The notes: a model not told the origin generated them from the letters alone. Numbered from the stretch's first letter, positions 12,850-25,398 are shown. The stretch: DNA of 64,000 bases from Chenopodium formosanum (GCA_024500155.1 CM044877.1:66668001-66732000); one strand, 5' to 3'. Translations and numbers: made by a program.

Positions 12850-13563
12850 CTAATCAAAATCAAAACAATAAGCTCCATCATCATCACCAGAAACTTCAGG
12901 AGAATGATAATGGTATGGATAACCAATATCCTCCTCAGAATGATTGTACCACGAATCGTTATCTTCTTGATCTTCTTCTTCTTTGTCTTCTCCGTCTTCT
13001 TCCTCCTCTTCTGAATCGCTTCCCTGATTCATTTGCACTTGTTGTTTTCCTTCCACCATCAATCTCACATCATTTTCCCAAATTGCAGGTTGATTCTGCA
13101 CTTCTTGAACCTGAACAACAGTTGTTGAGTCAATGACATGTTTAACTTCACCCTCGTCATTGCTGATCTCCATATCAGCTTCCCCTTCTTCAACGCCAAC
13201 ACCTTGAACCTCATGAAAGCGACTGCATTCACCCTTACTTTTCGTTGACTCGCCTTTAAAACACACAATTCGCCTCTTTCTCGCTGATTCATCATCACAG
13301 TCGCTATCAACTACGATAGGAGTATCGTAGTTGCTGCCGATTTTAGGCTTCTTATCCTCACTTTTTCTCTGGAAAACTTCATCGCATTCTGCCAGCTGTG
13401 CGTCAATGTCTAGCATTTCATCCATTAGTGATTCCAGCTTTTTGGTCGCTTCTAAGCGTATTTCGGTGTTTGCCACAAATTGGCCCCAAAGATTATCTTT
13501 CCTTTTTTTAAGAAAATTTTGATAGCACGGTGTGAATGAAGTAACGTCATTGTTTCCGGCCAT
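12850..13563 (-). CDS. Acidic, probably nuclear protein of unknown function (237 aa)
   Basis: An uninterrupted single-exon frame from ATG (13563-13561) to TAG (12852-12850). I do not recognise the family. Residues about 33-66 look helical and could form a short coiled coil. Residues 82-90 (PIVVDSDCD) resemble a SUMO-interacting motif: a hydrophobic core followed by acidic residues. Residues 94-98 (ARKRR) form a basic cluster like a nuclear localisation signal. Residues 183-203 are almost all Glu/Asp with Ser, and the C-terminus is rich in Tyr, His and Asp, ending FDFD. Nuclear localisation and chromatin or histone binding are inferences from composition only. The long frame and ordered low-complexity blocks favour a real gene; overlapping frames on the other strand are shadows. 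Confidence 0.7.
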   Translation of the reverse strand: MAGNNDVTSFTPCYQNFLKKRKDNLWGQFVANTEIRLEATKKLESLMDEMLDIDAQLAECDEVFQRKSEDKKPKIGSNYDTPIVVDSDCDDESARKRRIVCFKGESTKSKGECSRFHEVQGVGVEEGEADMEISNDEGEVKHVIDSTTVVQVQEVQNQPAIWENDVRLMVEGKQQVQMNQGSDSEEEEEDGEDKEEEDQEDNDSWYNHSEEDIGYPYHYHSPEVSGDDDGAYCFDFD

Positions 13564-15327
13564 AGTGATGCTTAGGTTTTCAAGTTTGAATTTGTAAGAG
13601 AAGATGAAAAGAAAAAGGTCTTCATCTTTCCAGGATAAATATGGAGAGATTTCTTGGGATGTGTAATGAAGATCAGTTTCTTACTTTTTATTGCAGAATT
13701 AAACCGTGTGCTATTTCCCTCATGTCTTGTCGATGTCTATCAAAATATGCAGAAGAAGGAAAAGAGTTGCAATGTTTCAGAAGCCACACGTAGTGCCAAA
13801 AAAACACTTAAGTTTCTTCTTTTTTAAAATTTTTTTGTTTTTTTTTTTTTGACACACAATTAAGTTTAAGGACTATATAAAAAAAAAAAAAAATCAAATG
13901 CATTTCGTACGTACAAAAATCTACTTATACTGAAGTAATGTAATCTTTTAATTTCGAAATTTTTAACAGTCTATTTTATCTAAAAAATTTGGTTTAAAAT
14001 TATATTAAATAACAAAAAAAGTATTGTTGTGTTTTTAAGTTCAATAACTTACCTCGCTTCAAATGCTAGAATAGATTTTATAAATTTAACTACTAAACTA
14101 AAACTAACTTGTACTGCTTATATTAAATGAAGCTAAATTATTACGAATTAGGTACGATTATTTATCACTAAAACATAATAGATCAAATCAAAATAGTATA
14201 AACAAGTATTATGTACAGGTGTTCTCATTAACAACACTTACGTATTTAATACATGATAAAACCAAATCTTTAGTCTATTGATCATTTAAGGAAAAAAAAA
14301 CAAAAAAAAAAAACCACTACAAAGTAAAGAAATGATCACTTTAACACTTTAAAAGAAACGTCACATAAGAAAAGATCACTATCTGCTGTTTCGAAAAGGT
14401 GGGAGTTAAGATCACTTTAAAAAAAATAGGTAAGAGTTAAGATCACTTTAAAAGAAACGTCACATAAGAAAAGAATGGTTGCTTAGGAAAAAAATATATC
14501 ACTTACAAAAATCGCTTAAAACAATCAAGACAATCTTAGCTTAACAAAAAAAAATTAAAAAAAAATTAAAAAAAAAGTTATATTCTTATGATGAAGAAAA
14601 GGTAACGGAAAAACAATTTACGAATAGGTGATAAATACTTGTACCTATGCTATTATAATCTTTGTTTAAATTTATATCATATTGAACGATTATGTATAAA
14701 TTAATTTCTCAATGATAGTTTTAAGGGACGCTAGATGCTAAAAAAGACATTAATTTTTCATGGAATTATTATATGAGTATTTTATGTTACAGATTTTCTC
14801 TCCCTATTTGTAAAAAGAACAACACTTTGTTGACATACCCCAAAACTTTAATCCCAAAAAAAAAAAAAAAAAAAAAAAAAATCCTGGTTAAATAAATTAA
14901 AAATTGTAGATGATCGTTTTATGATAGCCAAATTTAAATTAAGTTTCATATCAAAATTCTCAATAAGATATGTACAGGACAAAGAAATTAATGCACAAAA
15001 AAAAAAGTTAATTATGAACAAAGATAAGAAATGGAATTTTTAAAATTGAGGGTATTATCAAGCTGGTACTATCATGAACATAGAATATTTTTTTGACTAA
15101 TTATATGGAGTAAAAATCGAATAAAATGAGATCTAATAAGTTAGATAATAAAATAAAGACAAAAAATAGTTGCTTTTTCAAGTGAGAAATAAAAGTATAA
15201 TCAACTTTTAATTTACCTTATAATGGGCTTAACAGTTCACTATTTGTTGTGTTGCAAAATATATAATTTTGTCATTCTCTTTTTTCCCTTAAATAATTAC
15301 ATAATTAATAATTTACATAAAATTTTA
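13564..15327. other. Gene-free AT-rich spacer with poly-A/T runs and a 30-bp direct repeat
   Basis: The promoter of the acidic-protein gene should lie at the left edge. An exact 30-bp direct repeat (starting ACTTTAAAAGAAACG) occurs at 14346-14375 and 14445-14474. Homopolymer A tracts occur near 13880, 14290 and 14857-14880. No coding region is seen. Confidence 0.6.
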
Positions 15328-16487
15328 GGAAAAATTGCCCAGAATAATCCGACCTTTACCTCATCCGCCCAAAATAATCCCACCTTTCGATTATTTTTAA
15401 ATAATCCGACCTTTGATATCAATCTGCTCAAAATGGTCCTAACCGGTCATGCAACTTGCTATAACAAGTTAATTGACACGTGTCGGTTCGTGATTTGTCA
15501 AAAAAAAAAAAAACAAATATTAGAAAAGTTAAAGTTTCTTAAAGATTTTTTTTTTTAAAAAAAAAAAAATTAAATTCCCTCTCCCTGCCTAGCTTCCTTG
15601 AGCTGCCTCGTCGCTCCGGTCACCCAGACCCCTAACCCAACGCCGAAGCCGACACCGGAGCTGCGCTCGCCTGACCATTCTCCCTTGAATCACCAACCCC
15701 TTTTGCCAACCAAACACGCCACACCCTTGCTTCCCCTGTTCCTCATTCAACACAGCAGCGACCAGCCACAACGCCGCCAATTCCGGCCACTGCAAGTAGC
15801 CCTAACCATCTCTCACCCATAGCCTCACCTCGCACCAGCCACACACCCCGATACCACAATCCACAACTTTCCACATTACACCACCAGACTACCTCACTCA
15901 TACCGCATATACAACCACTAGCCATCTCCAATTCACAAGCCCGCAATTGCAGCGGCAACCACCAATCACAACTACACCAAAAACCGCTCAGGCACTGCAA
16001 TTCAAACTGCAGCAATCTGCCGCCATGAACGAACCTCTAGCAGCCCTAATTTCAGCCAATTTTGGCTCAATTTGAAGAACCCATGGCAACTATTTCGGCC
16101 TCCCTCACCTTCCCCTGCCCCAATTTCAGTCGCCCAGACTACCCACAATAGCGACGGCGGTAACCGAGCTTCGATGTCACGGTTGCTACTCCGATGTCAC
16201 AATTTCTCCTTCAATCTCACGGTGGCTGGGACTTAGGGAGGGAGTGACTGGGTGGCTGCAATTTTTTTTATGATTTTTTTTTAATTTAAAAGTTTAGACA
16301 AACTATATAGTGACACATATATTTTAAATAAAAAATTCAATAAAATTACTTATTTATCAGTTAACCGGTCACTTGGGTCCATTAAGAGCAGATTGGGTAT
16401 AAAGGTCGGATTATTGAAAAATAATCGAAAGGTGGGATTATTTTGGGCGGACGAGGCAAAGGTCGGATTATTCTGGGCAATTTTTCC
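15328..16487. mobile_element. Mutator-like element (MULE), non-autonomous, GC-rich interior
   Basis: Long terminal inverted repeats begin GGAAAAATTGCCC and end GGGCAATTTTTCC; similarity of the arms extends more than 100 bp inward (AATAATCCGACCTTT against AAAGGTCGGATTATT). A perfect 9-bp target duplication AAAATTTTA sits at 15319-15327 and 16488-16496, the hallmark of the Mutator superfamily. The interior (about 15570-16260) is strikingly richer in C and G than the flanks and is bounded by poly-A/T tracts. It has no transposase. Its several overlapping frames on both strands look like by-products of composition. A captured gene fragment (Pack-MULE) is possible but I recognise no donor. Confidence 0.88.
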
Positions 16488-18241
16488 AAAATTTTATGAT
16501 CGACTACTATAATTTCCAAATATTGGTTGAATATTCTTAAATATCGTCAACGCTCAAACAATGATATATTGTTCAATGGTTCTTACGTATCAAATAATTA
16601 CTTTAGCAATAAATAAATAAATAAATAAAATTAAAAAACTATTTAGTGCTTAAAAATTATAAATATCCATAGAAATGGAGATAATTGAAAGGAAAACAAC
16701 TTTAAGTAACATATCTTATTAGAATACATGTAACAACACAAGTTAAATCAATATAGTACACGTTAAAATAATATTTTAATAGCTCTTATTTAGATATTAA
16801 TTTTACCATGAAATAATAAAATTGTTACTATAGTCTTGTCACTTCAAAGTGGCTACTCTAAAATTGTACTTCTATAACTTGATTCACACATTAACTTTAT
16901 TTATATCAAATCTTTTTATTTGTTGTGCATTTCAATAGGGGTATAGGCACTCTAACTACTTAAGTTTGAAAATCACATGTTCAGGTTTCAAGTTCAGAGT
17001 CATTTTTTCCCATTCTTCATTGCTCGGTAAATTCAGGTTTCAGTGAAGGTAACTCCATGGCTGTTTTTTCATTTTATTGTTCTTATTCATGTATATATTA
17101 TATGTAATTCTTAGAATCCATACTCTGCTACGTCGTATCTTTCATCACATAAACAATGTTTCATAGTCTGTTGATAACAACGATCTTGTTAATTTAAATT
17201 TTAATTTAAGTAATTTTACACTGCATGTTAAGAATTCTGGCATTTGTACATGCATTATACCTAAATTACAGAGAAATAGTCCGTGAAGGTGGCTAATTGC
17301 CTTCCAAAGTTTGATTTTATAAGGGTTTAGACTTGAAGAGTGTCCTGTTTTTTAGCAGGTCATGTTTGAGAAGATCTATGTAGACTAAAATCGATTACTC
17401 AATTTTGGTATCATTCAAATATTTAGAACACAACACTGGGGTAAAGGAAACAAGAGGAACTTGTAAGTATTTCTTTTCAAAGCTATGTACAATAATGATT
17501 TCTCCCTATGTGATTGTCTTTGATCTTTTTAAAGTGATTTGAAGTTTACTGTATTTCTCAAGAGATTAAACAATCTTAAATTCTGAGCTAACCTTAAAGC
17601 TAGGATCTTAGAATCACAATGCCTTAATACTTAAAAATTAATTCCTATTTCTGTTGTAAGAAAACCCTAAAATATTGAATAGTCATTTAACTAATTGAAT
17701 AGTAATTCTGATTTTGTGTTTACAGTTTCATTGTTAGAATAATATATGACAGTTGTTCTTTCATATCGTGAGCTTAAAAGTATCATACATGTTAATTTTA
17801 CTCTAAATTTTGTAAAAGTTACATTGATTGGTTGAACTTATTCACTTTCATTGCATAGTCTGTGAAATGCAGAAGCTGATTGAGGTATTCTTTAAACTAT
17901 ACATTTCATAAATCTAGCATTTGAATGGCTATCTTGACTGAACAGAATACATAATTTACTTCTTCATGTGCTATATAATCTTTTAAGATATATATTGATT
18001 AGCAATAAGATTAGTCAATTACAATGCATATGAATGTATTGCAAAATTAAGTAAATCATATATATATTAATAGAGACTGAAAATATTTTATTATGAAATT
18101 TAGAGTTAATTATATTAGATACCAAACAATAGTAAACAAACAAATAACTAACAAAATAACCCCTACAACATTGCTATTGTATTATACTTTCGAGTTATAA
18201 AAGAAACATAAAGTATAATTCTAGAATTTTAGAGGTAGTAA
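16488..18241. other. AT-rich spacer upstream of the 308-codon frame
   Basis: No coding sequence recognised. It could contain upstream exons or the leader of the gene at 18242, since that frame opens directly after a stop codon and its first ATG lies 27 codons in. Confidence 0.4.
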
Positions 18242-19168
18242 TTGTGGAGCAGCAAAATATTACACCCATCTTTAGCAAATACTGAACAATATGGTCTATG
18301 TTTGTGGTTATTAGAACAGGATATGGATGTACAACCTACCAAAGTGTATATTCCATTCAGGCCACTACTAAAGCAAATCACCAACCACCTACATTTTCCA
18401 GAGCCAATATATGACGTAGTACCAAATTCAAGGAACAATGCTTATGTAACTATTCATATTGGAAGCGAAAGAGCGAAATTTGTGTTGGCAGTTACAGCAG
18501 AACATTCCTGTGAAAGAGCAGCTCGCAAGGCAATCCATAAGTTGAAGACTCGTTTCAAGCTTTGCATAGCTGAATACACATCTGATCAAATTAAAAAGTA
18601 TGAGCTCTTTGCATCATTAATCCGTCAAAAGTGCTCGGCCTTAATCAGTGAAACCAAAACTACTTTAAGACCCAAATTTAAGAGCGAAGTAGGTCAGAGA
18701 CCATCACGAGGTGAATATCATGTTTCAGTTGATTGGGTAAGTTTTTTGGGTGTTGTTGTGAGCAAAACCACAGCTTACACTACTCCTTTAAAAACCGTTT
18801 GGGTACAAAATCATGGTTATGTTGCATGGATAGCAGTTTTCTATGGCGACAGAGGATGTGATATGGAATGTATTTTCAGTGGGCCCAACACTGAAGCTAT
18901 AAAGGGAGCTCAGGAAGTAGCTAAGAAAGCAATTTTCTTTTTAGCAACTCTTTACAATTTGCTGATAATGGATGTGAATTATGAAGAGGCAAATGACCTA
19001 GATCAAGATTGTGCTCAACTTCAAGATACATATTTGGCATTCAAATCAAAGGTAACCCGAGCCGAAAAAACTCGTCTAAAGCGTAAAAGGCATCCAAGTC
19101 ACAATCATTTTGCCCCAACAACATCTTTTCATGCACCAAAGTTAGTGCCTTCTGCACCAGGACCTTAG
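18242..19168 (+). CDS. Putative RNA-binding protein with two dsRBM-like segments
   Basis: A 308-codon open frame ends at TAG (19166-19168). It opens with TTG; the first ATG is at 18323, giving 281 aa, unless an upstream exon splices in. Residues about 51-98 show PxYDVVP, two short beta-like strands (AYVTIHIG, AKFVLAV) and a helix CERAARKAIHKLK. Residues about 185-245 repeat the plan: YVAWIAVFYG, MECIFSG, then a helix around KGAQEVAKKAIFFLA. That beta-beta-helix order with a closing Ala/Lys-rich helix resembles degenerate double-stranded-RNA-binding domains. The C-terminus is basic (KTRLKRKRH) and could be a nuclear signal. The dsRBM assignment is my inference from pattern and may be wrong; the openness of the frame argues that it is a real exon. 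Confidence 0.6.
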   Translation: MWSSKILHPSLANTEQYGLCLWLLEQDMDVQPTKVYIPFRPLLKQITNHLHFPEPIYDVVPNSRNNAYVTIHIGSERAKFVLAVTAEHSCERAARKAIHKLKTRFKLCIAEYTSDQIKKYELFASLIRQKCSALISETKTTLRPKFKSEVGQRPSRGEYHVSVDWVSFLGVVVSKTTAYTTPLKTVWVQNHGYVAWIAVFYGDRGCDMECIFSGPNTEAIKGAQEVAKKAIFFLATLYNLLIMDVNYEEANDLDQDCAQLQDTYLAFKSKVTRAEKTRLKRKRHPSHNHFAPTTSFHAPKLVPSAPGP

Positions 19169-19705
19169 GCAAACACACAACTATCAAGTGGTTTAATTCC
19201 TTTAGCAATTGTCATGGCTACATACACACATCCTTTCTAGGATTAAATGTTTGCACCTTTTCTTATCTATAGCTGGCTAAAACTAATGTTCTTGAATTAT
19301 TTTGAATTACATAACAACTACAGTTGTATTATCAATATAATGGAGGTTTTTTTGTAAAGGTCATTTAGCTCAATTGATACTTCAATATGTTAGATAATTT
19401 CTTCGAAATGACCATTGAGATGATCAGTTTCTAGAAGAATGCTAGCTTTTGTTAAAGCACTAAACTCTTTATTTCCTGTACTCTTTTGTATTAATATATA
19501 TTTAAAAGATTACGTCTTTGTCTATACTGTCAGAATCAATATGTAGCATAATTAATTTGGAATAAGCACTTTTTGGTAAACTTGTCTTTCTTTCTTATAA
19601 AGTATCCTTGTGAATAGAGTGTGACGACATGTCAAGGAGCAGAGCAAGTATGCAGCCTGCATTTACAAAGCCTCTCTCACACATTCCCCTGCTAGCTCGA
19701 ATCAC

Positions 19706-20186
19706 TGGTATGCCCCTCCTTTGAATAAAATCAAGCTAAACGTAGATGCATCTTTAGCAGAGGAGGGGTAGGTTGGACTTAAGGTAGTTGCAATACTCTC
19801 CACTGTAACTCAAGGATCTTGTGTTTTTTAGACTCCTGAAGTGGAAGAAGCTAAAGCAATTCTGTTTGCACTCAAGCTGGCAGAAGATTACACCTAAGGA
19901 ACATCATCCTCAAGTCAAACTGCAAAGTGGTAGTGGATCACTTGTCTAAGGAGCTACGTTTGCTGCAAATATTGACAAAGTGGTAGATAATATTCTCCTT
20001 AGATGCTCAAATTTTAGTTTTGTTAAGTAGTCTCATGTTAAGCATGAAGGCAATTCTAGCGCTCATGCTCTAGCTAGGATTGTTCCGTATGAAGTTGAAC
20101 ACATCTGGGAAAATCATTGTCTACATGTTGATGGACTCTATGACTTTTAATTAATGAATTTCTAGCTTGTTTTATTTTTAAAAACC

Positions 20187-20222
<36 letters not shown>
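19706..20222 (+). pseudogene. 5'-truncated LINE tail: RNase H-like domain plus poly-A
   Basis: Translation from 19706 gives W-x-x-P-P followed by KIKLNVDASL, the typical start of the RNase H-like domain at the end of plant non-LTR retrotransposon ORF2. Further pieces (PEVEEAKAILFALKLAE; then VKHEGNSSAHALAR) follow the family order but need frame changes. The segment ends in an A-run of about 35 bases (20188-20222), as expected of a LINE 3' end. It is a dead fragment; no clear target duplication was found. Confidence 0.8.
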
Positions 20223-20224
<2 letters not shown>

Positions 20225-22022
20225 AACTTCTATTATACATTCATTTCTATGTAAGTGGATTTCATAACCATATTATAAAGAGATTCCAGCCAATACAATC
20301 TTAATGTAATATAAAAATAGTACCCCAGTTATTTTCGTGCTGCAAATCCAGTTAAGAGTTTGCAAAATGAAGCTGTACAACCACATCCTATGTGCTTCTC
20401 ACTGCAAAAGTTTATCGGAGGTTAATTAAAGGTATTACGTTCTACGTAAATGTACTTTCATCACATTCTTACACCCATTCTACATACAAAACATACTGCA
20501 GCACTTTCAGTAATGTCGATAAGGAGGTGTGCAAGGATCCTCTTGATTGAAAAGCAATGTACAACCCTAGCTTTATTTCTTTCTATGACACCTACACCCC
20601 AACATTACACATACTGAGAAAACATGAGGCATTTACAATAGCTCAACAGATTGAAAACCTTGCCACACACATATCAGTAAGAGCATTCTCATGCACCCTT
20701 CAGTGACGGCTAAACAGGCAGTGCAGTAGCCAAAATTTTTCCGAACACACTTGTGTAAACTTTGCACTTAAACTAAAATAATGAAAGTAGCTACTTAGTA
20801 AAATATACTTCACTCAGAGAGTCTATATATTCCAGGCATACCATACTTCACCCAAACATGTTGTGCCTTTTAGTAATGAAAGAGAATGTACACAATTAAC
20901 TTCGACTGAGTCACACATACCCCCACATTTATCATTCTGAACAATGTGTCGGTTGAATAGCTATTGTTGTTAGCTAAATAAGACAGATTACTTGAACTCC
21001 AATCCTATCGAATACATCAAACACCTATTACACTACAATGTATAAGCATAAACTGATATTACTTTTACATTACATCAACCTATATTTTTCAAAATCTGGC
21101 TTCTATCATTTAGACATTACTAAGAATTATATTAATTACAAAGGTAATTTTAATTGATTCTTGAACAAGTTATCATCAAACATGCACAGCTAAAATACGT
21201 TTATTATACCCTCTTTCACTGTTAATCTACAATTAACAACTACCATTAATCCCTTGTGAAGCTTTTAAATAAGGGGAAAAGACAAAATAGCACCTCAGAG
21301 AATTAATGAAATACCGCATAATATCTCCAAAAACTGAAACAAAAACAAGTGTAAATAAGACTATACATAATATCTCCAAAAACTGTTAAGCAAAAACAAG
21401 TGTAAATAATATCTCCCTGTTTAAGCATCATTTCTGTGTTACAAGATCATTGAAAATTTTTTAAAATGCATTGATACATCAGCCTTTTTCAAACAACTCA
21501 CTGAACATAATCATAAGAATCTAAATAAGATAAAGCAAAGTATATATAATCAGAAACCTTTAAATGAGCACCACAAATGATATATAAATATCATATCATG
21601 GAATACAAGCTTATCAAGACCATGCATTTAAACCATTAAAAACTACAGCATGCAAAATTTTCTGAAAATTTACAACACCATTTGTCCATAAAGAATCTTT
21701 TACCACTACCTGGCCTCAACTATACTTCTTCTATAAATACAGCAATCGACCACTACACTTACAACTAACACATTACCAACAAAGAGCTAAACATATCTGA
21801 AAATACCAAAATATACACAAATGAGAGTCTCCTTCTTATTAGCTAATTTAGAAATATTCCCAAAATCCCATTTGCACAGCCAAACCTTCTTATTATATAA
21901 CTTAAAAATGTACCCAGAATCCCATCCACATACCCAAACTTTTATCATACCTATTATCAGTCACAAAACAATACCTACTTACAAACAATTTCGTTCCACA
22001 ATCCAATCACCTTGATCATTGA
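20223..22022. other. AT-rich intergenic DNA, no gene recognised
   Basis: No convincing coding region. A 64-codon frame at 21821-22015 is low-complexity and lacks any recognisable domain, so I do not call it a gene. Confidence 0.5.
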
Positions 22023-22938
22023 TAGCGTAGTTTCTACTAAAATATGGATTTAATAGCATAGTTTCTACTAATGTATTCATTATGTATTCCTATAATGAAT
22101 ACATTAGTACATATATGTTATTTTCCATATTGGTTATTAAGGTGTGATGTCAACTATTAATGCTATAAACATGTTGACACTTAAACACCTTCATAACACC
22201 TAAGTCCGATAATTGAATGAATGTTGCCCGGGTTTATGTGAATGAAATGGAACAATTCTCCATTTAATGGGGCACTCTACAAAAGGACTTGGGTAAATAA
22301 ACTGAGTATTTCTCTGCCAAAGGACTAAGGTCCATGGTGGATGAAATCGATGGTGGCAACAAACCACCAAACATTGTGGTTGAAAAAATGTTTGAAGATG
22401 TACTAATTACAACTTTCCTAAAGTATAAATAGGAACATTGCTGTTTATTTCATACTACTCGCATTTAATCGCCCCGATAATAGCTCCTCTTTCATATAAT
22501 GTAAAGTCCACAAAAAACCCTCTAAACACGAGCCTAACCTTAAGTATAAACCTACTCTATAAGGCCCGAAGATATTTTGAATCGTAAATTAAACACTAAA
22601 ATATTTGCTACCTTTACATTCATATACACTTGTACTTGGTCAATAACAAGCTCTGGCTTTAAATATTTAAGTTTATGTAGTTTCTAAATTAGCACAATGA
22701 GATTTGCTTGCTGTAATCTTACAGGTATGTAGCTTTTCGATTAATGAGTTATAACAGATGTTAACATAGCTTGTATCTGTATACACTATCCCGCAATTTA
22801 ATTAACATATGTACTTATCCAGATTGAATATGGGTGACTGCCATGTTAATTTCTCCACCTCTTTAGTTTATAACCACATTTTATTATCATTGTAATCAAA
22901 TGCATCACATATTATTTTAGTAGAAACTATGCTATTAT
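22023..22938. mobile_element. Possible inverted-repeat transposon
   Basis: AGCGTAGTTTCTACTAAAAT at the left (with a second near-copy, AGCATAGTTTCTACTAA, about 30 bp inside) is mirrored by TTTTAGTAGAAACTATGCT at the right end. The arms are about 20 bp and the interior is about 0.9 kb without coding. No target duplication is clear, so the superfamily is unassigned. Confidence 0.4.
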
Positions 22939-24288
22939 AATAGTGATGGAATTCTTTTGCAAAAAACATTTGATTTATATGCATGTAATGTGGAGCTTTA
23001 TTTGAATCAACTTTTAAAAATTTACTCTTTATATGCTCTATTGGTTTTCTTTCTCACCTTAATCTAAGTTCATACGATAATAAAATATCTACTGAAAATT
23101 GGCTATTCTTAACTCCACATTAATTAGCCAAAGAAATCGCATCCCAACGTGTGATTAGTGTAGAAATTGGAGGGAATGTAATTGTGAGCGAGACGTATGG
23201 AAAATAATTCATTAATATTGTAGCATGCGAGTGAGTCGAGGCAGTATTGTAGCAAGTACTGTTCACAAGAAGTTTATGAGGAAAGCAAAAGCCACGGTAA
23301 AGGCTAATTATCATACATACGTTTTGATAAATCATTATACAAAATTATAGATTTATATTACGGAGTAGTAGTTTTATAGATGTGTCAAACCCCAAAAAAA
23401 AAAATTATAGGTTACACCTTTGAATAAGTATAAAATTGTTCAAGATAATTGTAGATAATTGTTCAATCCACCTTTAAATTAATATATTTAGAATTATAGA
23501 TTACAGCACAAGTGATTTGTAAAAATATTATCTACTAAATAATTATTCTTCTTTTAAAATAATTTTAATTTTTTGTATCTATTTGATATCATACGATAAG
23601 TAGTAATTGTACTCTAAATATAATCCTTGGAAAATAATGAAGTTGAGTCTAAGTTCATACGGTAACTAATCAATCATATTTTAACTTAAATTACAAATGT
23701 CTACTTACATAAAAAACACTTCTACAGATTAAAATCATTCTGCAAAAGTACATCTTAGTACATTATTTCTACATGAATGTTGTATGCAGTATGAAATTAG
23801 TGAAGTATATTCTACAAGTAACGAAGCCAAATATTTGGTCAATGTGAATTCTAAAAGTGTAGTTGGGCAAATATTTTATCTCCTTGACAATTGTAATCAA
23901 CAAATTTAGCGAGAATTTTAATTTGGTGATCGATAATTCCAAAATAATGAAGAGTAAAGCCGATTCCCCAAACAAAGAAAACCACGGATAATTATTCATT
24001 CCTTACAAAATTTCCTGTTTTAAATGCTTATTTGATAACCTTTCATTTCTTTTTCATGTATACTTATTTCTCTTCTTTGTTTACCTTTTAATTCTCTGAT
24101 CGTTCTACTTTAACACTTCAAGTCTTTGTTCAAGGAGTCTAATCTGTCTTTTAATTTTTCTTTCTTTATTTACAACTTTTTTTTTTTATTAAAGTCACAG
24201 ATTCATTCTTAAATTTAATTAACGCTTTCAAATCCTTTCCTTCAATTGATTTTCAGACTTCAAAAAATACTTATTGTAGATAAAAAAA
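22939..24288. other. AT-rich spacer upstream of the unknown gene at 24289
   Basis: No gene recognised. It holds a 22-bp sequence (23105-23126) that recurs at 28598-28619 beside the Helitron end. The stretch just before 24289 is T-rich with an A-rich ATG context, compatible with a promoter and leader. Confidence 0.4.
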
Positions 24289-25002
24289 ATGAGTCACGAG
24301 GCAGAAATACGGGAGTTAGAATCTCAGCTTGATACTGTGTTTGTAGATATAGAAGACATTCGACAGCGACAAACAACTACAGTGCCAGAACTACCTAACA
24401 TTAATGATGCACTTGCAATAAAATTACAAGAAGCAACAGTTTTATTATCACAACTGCATCGGCTCCGGGAGCAGTGTGTGGCAGAGTTGTATTGGCAATT
24501 AGGGAAAGATAAGAGAAGGATTTGGATAGACGATGGCAGAATTGAGCCAATTGTTGGAATGGTTGGTCCTGCAGAAATGATTACTCAAAATTATTGGGGC
24601 ATCGTTGTGAACAGACCTCTTGGTATTGCTAGGAACCTTATAGTACGAACACATGATGTTGATGAACGCAGAGGTCACATGGGACAGAATACCGGAGGTG
24701 CAAATTCTCAGCTACAACACTTAAATGAGAATAGCGGTGATTGTGGTGATGTAAAAAATGGAAATGATAATACTGATAAAGAAAAAAGAGGACAATGCTG
24801 ATGATGAAATTGGGGAATATGTTGTTCTCAAGGGTAAAAAGATGCTACATTGGGACTTCCACAGGAAAAAGAACGCTGCAAAATAAAGAATAATGTTGAA
24901 AGTGTTGGTGAACAAGAACTGAGTAACTGGATTGTAACAAAGAGAGAGCAAGTCTCAATCTCTATGGAAACAAAACTACGTTTTGCTAAAGTGCGATTGT
25001 AA
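24289..25002 (+). CDS. Unrecognised gene; 170-codon frame with readable continuation in other frames
   Basis: The frame starts at ATG 24289 and stops at 24799-24801 (170 aa). I do not recognise the family. Residues 1-70 are rich in Leu, Glu and Gln and probably form a coiled coil; residues 66-126 are a more globular, conserved-looking block (YWQLGKDKRRIWIDDG, then MITQNYWG); residues 135-170 are Asn/Asp-rich. Right after the stop, a second frame reads on (ADDEIGEYVVLKGKKMLHW) and, after a further shift near 24885, a third (VESVGEQELSNWIVTK) to TAA at 25000. So the original protein may have been about 235 aa, now broken by two indels, or the tail lies behind small introns that I cannot see. 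A partial second copy lies at 27662-28584. Confidence 0.55.
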
Positions 25003-25331
25003 AAAAAGGAAAGGCCAAATCTCAATGTTTAAAAGTTTTCATTTATTTAGATACTTTTTGGTACCCTACTATCTACAAATTCAATAAATTTTGATTCCTA
25101 AATTAGGATTTTTTGTTCAGTGATTTAGATTAAGAATCAGTTAAATGCTTGAATAATTACAAGTCATTGGAAAACATTACGTATGTTAATCCTTAATATG
25201 AATGGCAATGTACTGATGATTTATTACAAAAGACTTAGCACCATTATTTATCTTATTATTAAAGTTTCATCATTATGTTATTTAATTTATACACATTATC
25301 ATTTTAATTAGACAATATAATATAATACTAA
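24409..25331. repeat. 923-bp duplicated segment, copy 1
   Basis: Begins GCACTTGCAATAAAA and ends in ATAATACTAA. It matches 27662-28584 over exactly the same length with only scattered substitutions, so the duplication is recent. Copy 1 keeps its 5' gene part; copy 2 starts abruptly at the LTR-like boundary. Confidence 0.92.
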
Positions 25332-25398
25332 GAGCAAATAACTAAAACTAGGGAAAGTGGAATCCAATTACACCAATGCATTCAACAACATCAAACAA

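Noticed and set aside
15589..16015. Pro/Ser-rich and Trp/Cys-rich frames in the first MULE
   Set aside because: Overlapping on both strands with no domain; explained by GC-rich cargo. Kept only as possible Pack-MULE cargo.
21821..22015. 64-codon frame after a TATA-like CTATAAATAC
   Set aside because: Low complexity, internal near-repeat, no conserved motif; not supportable as a gene.
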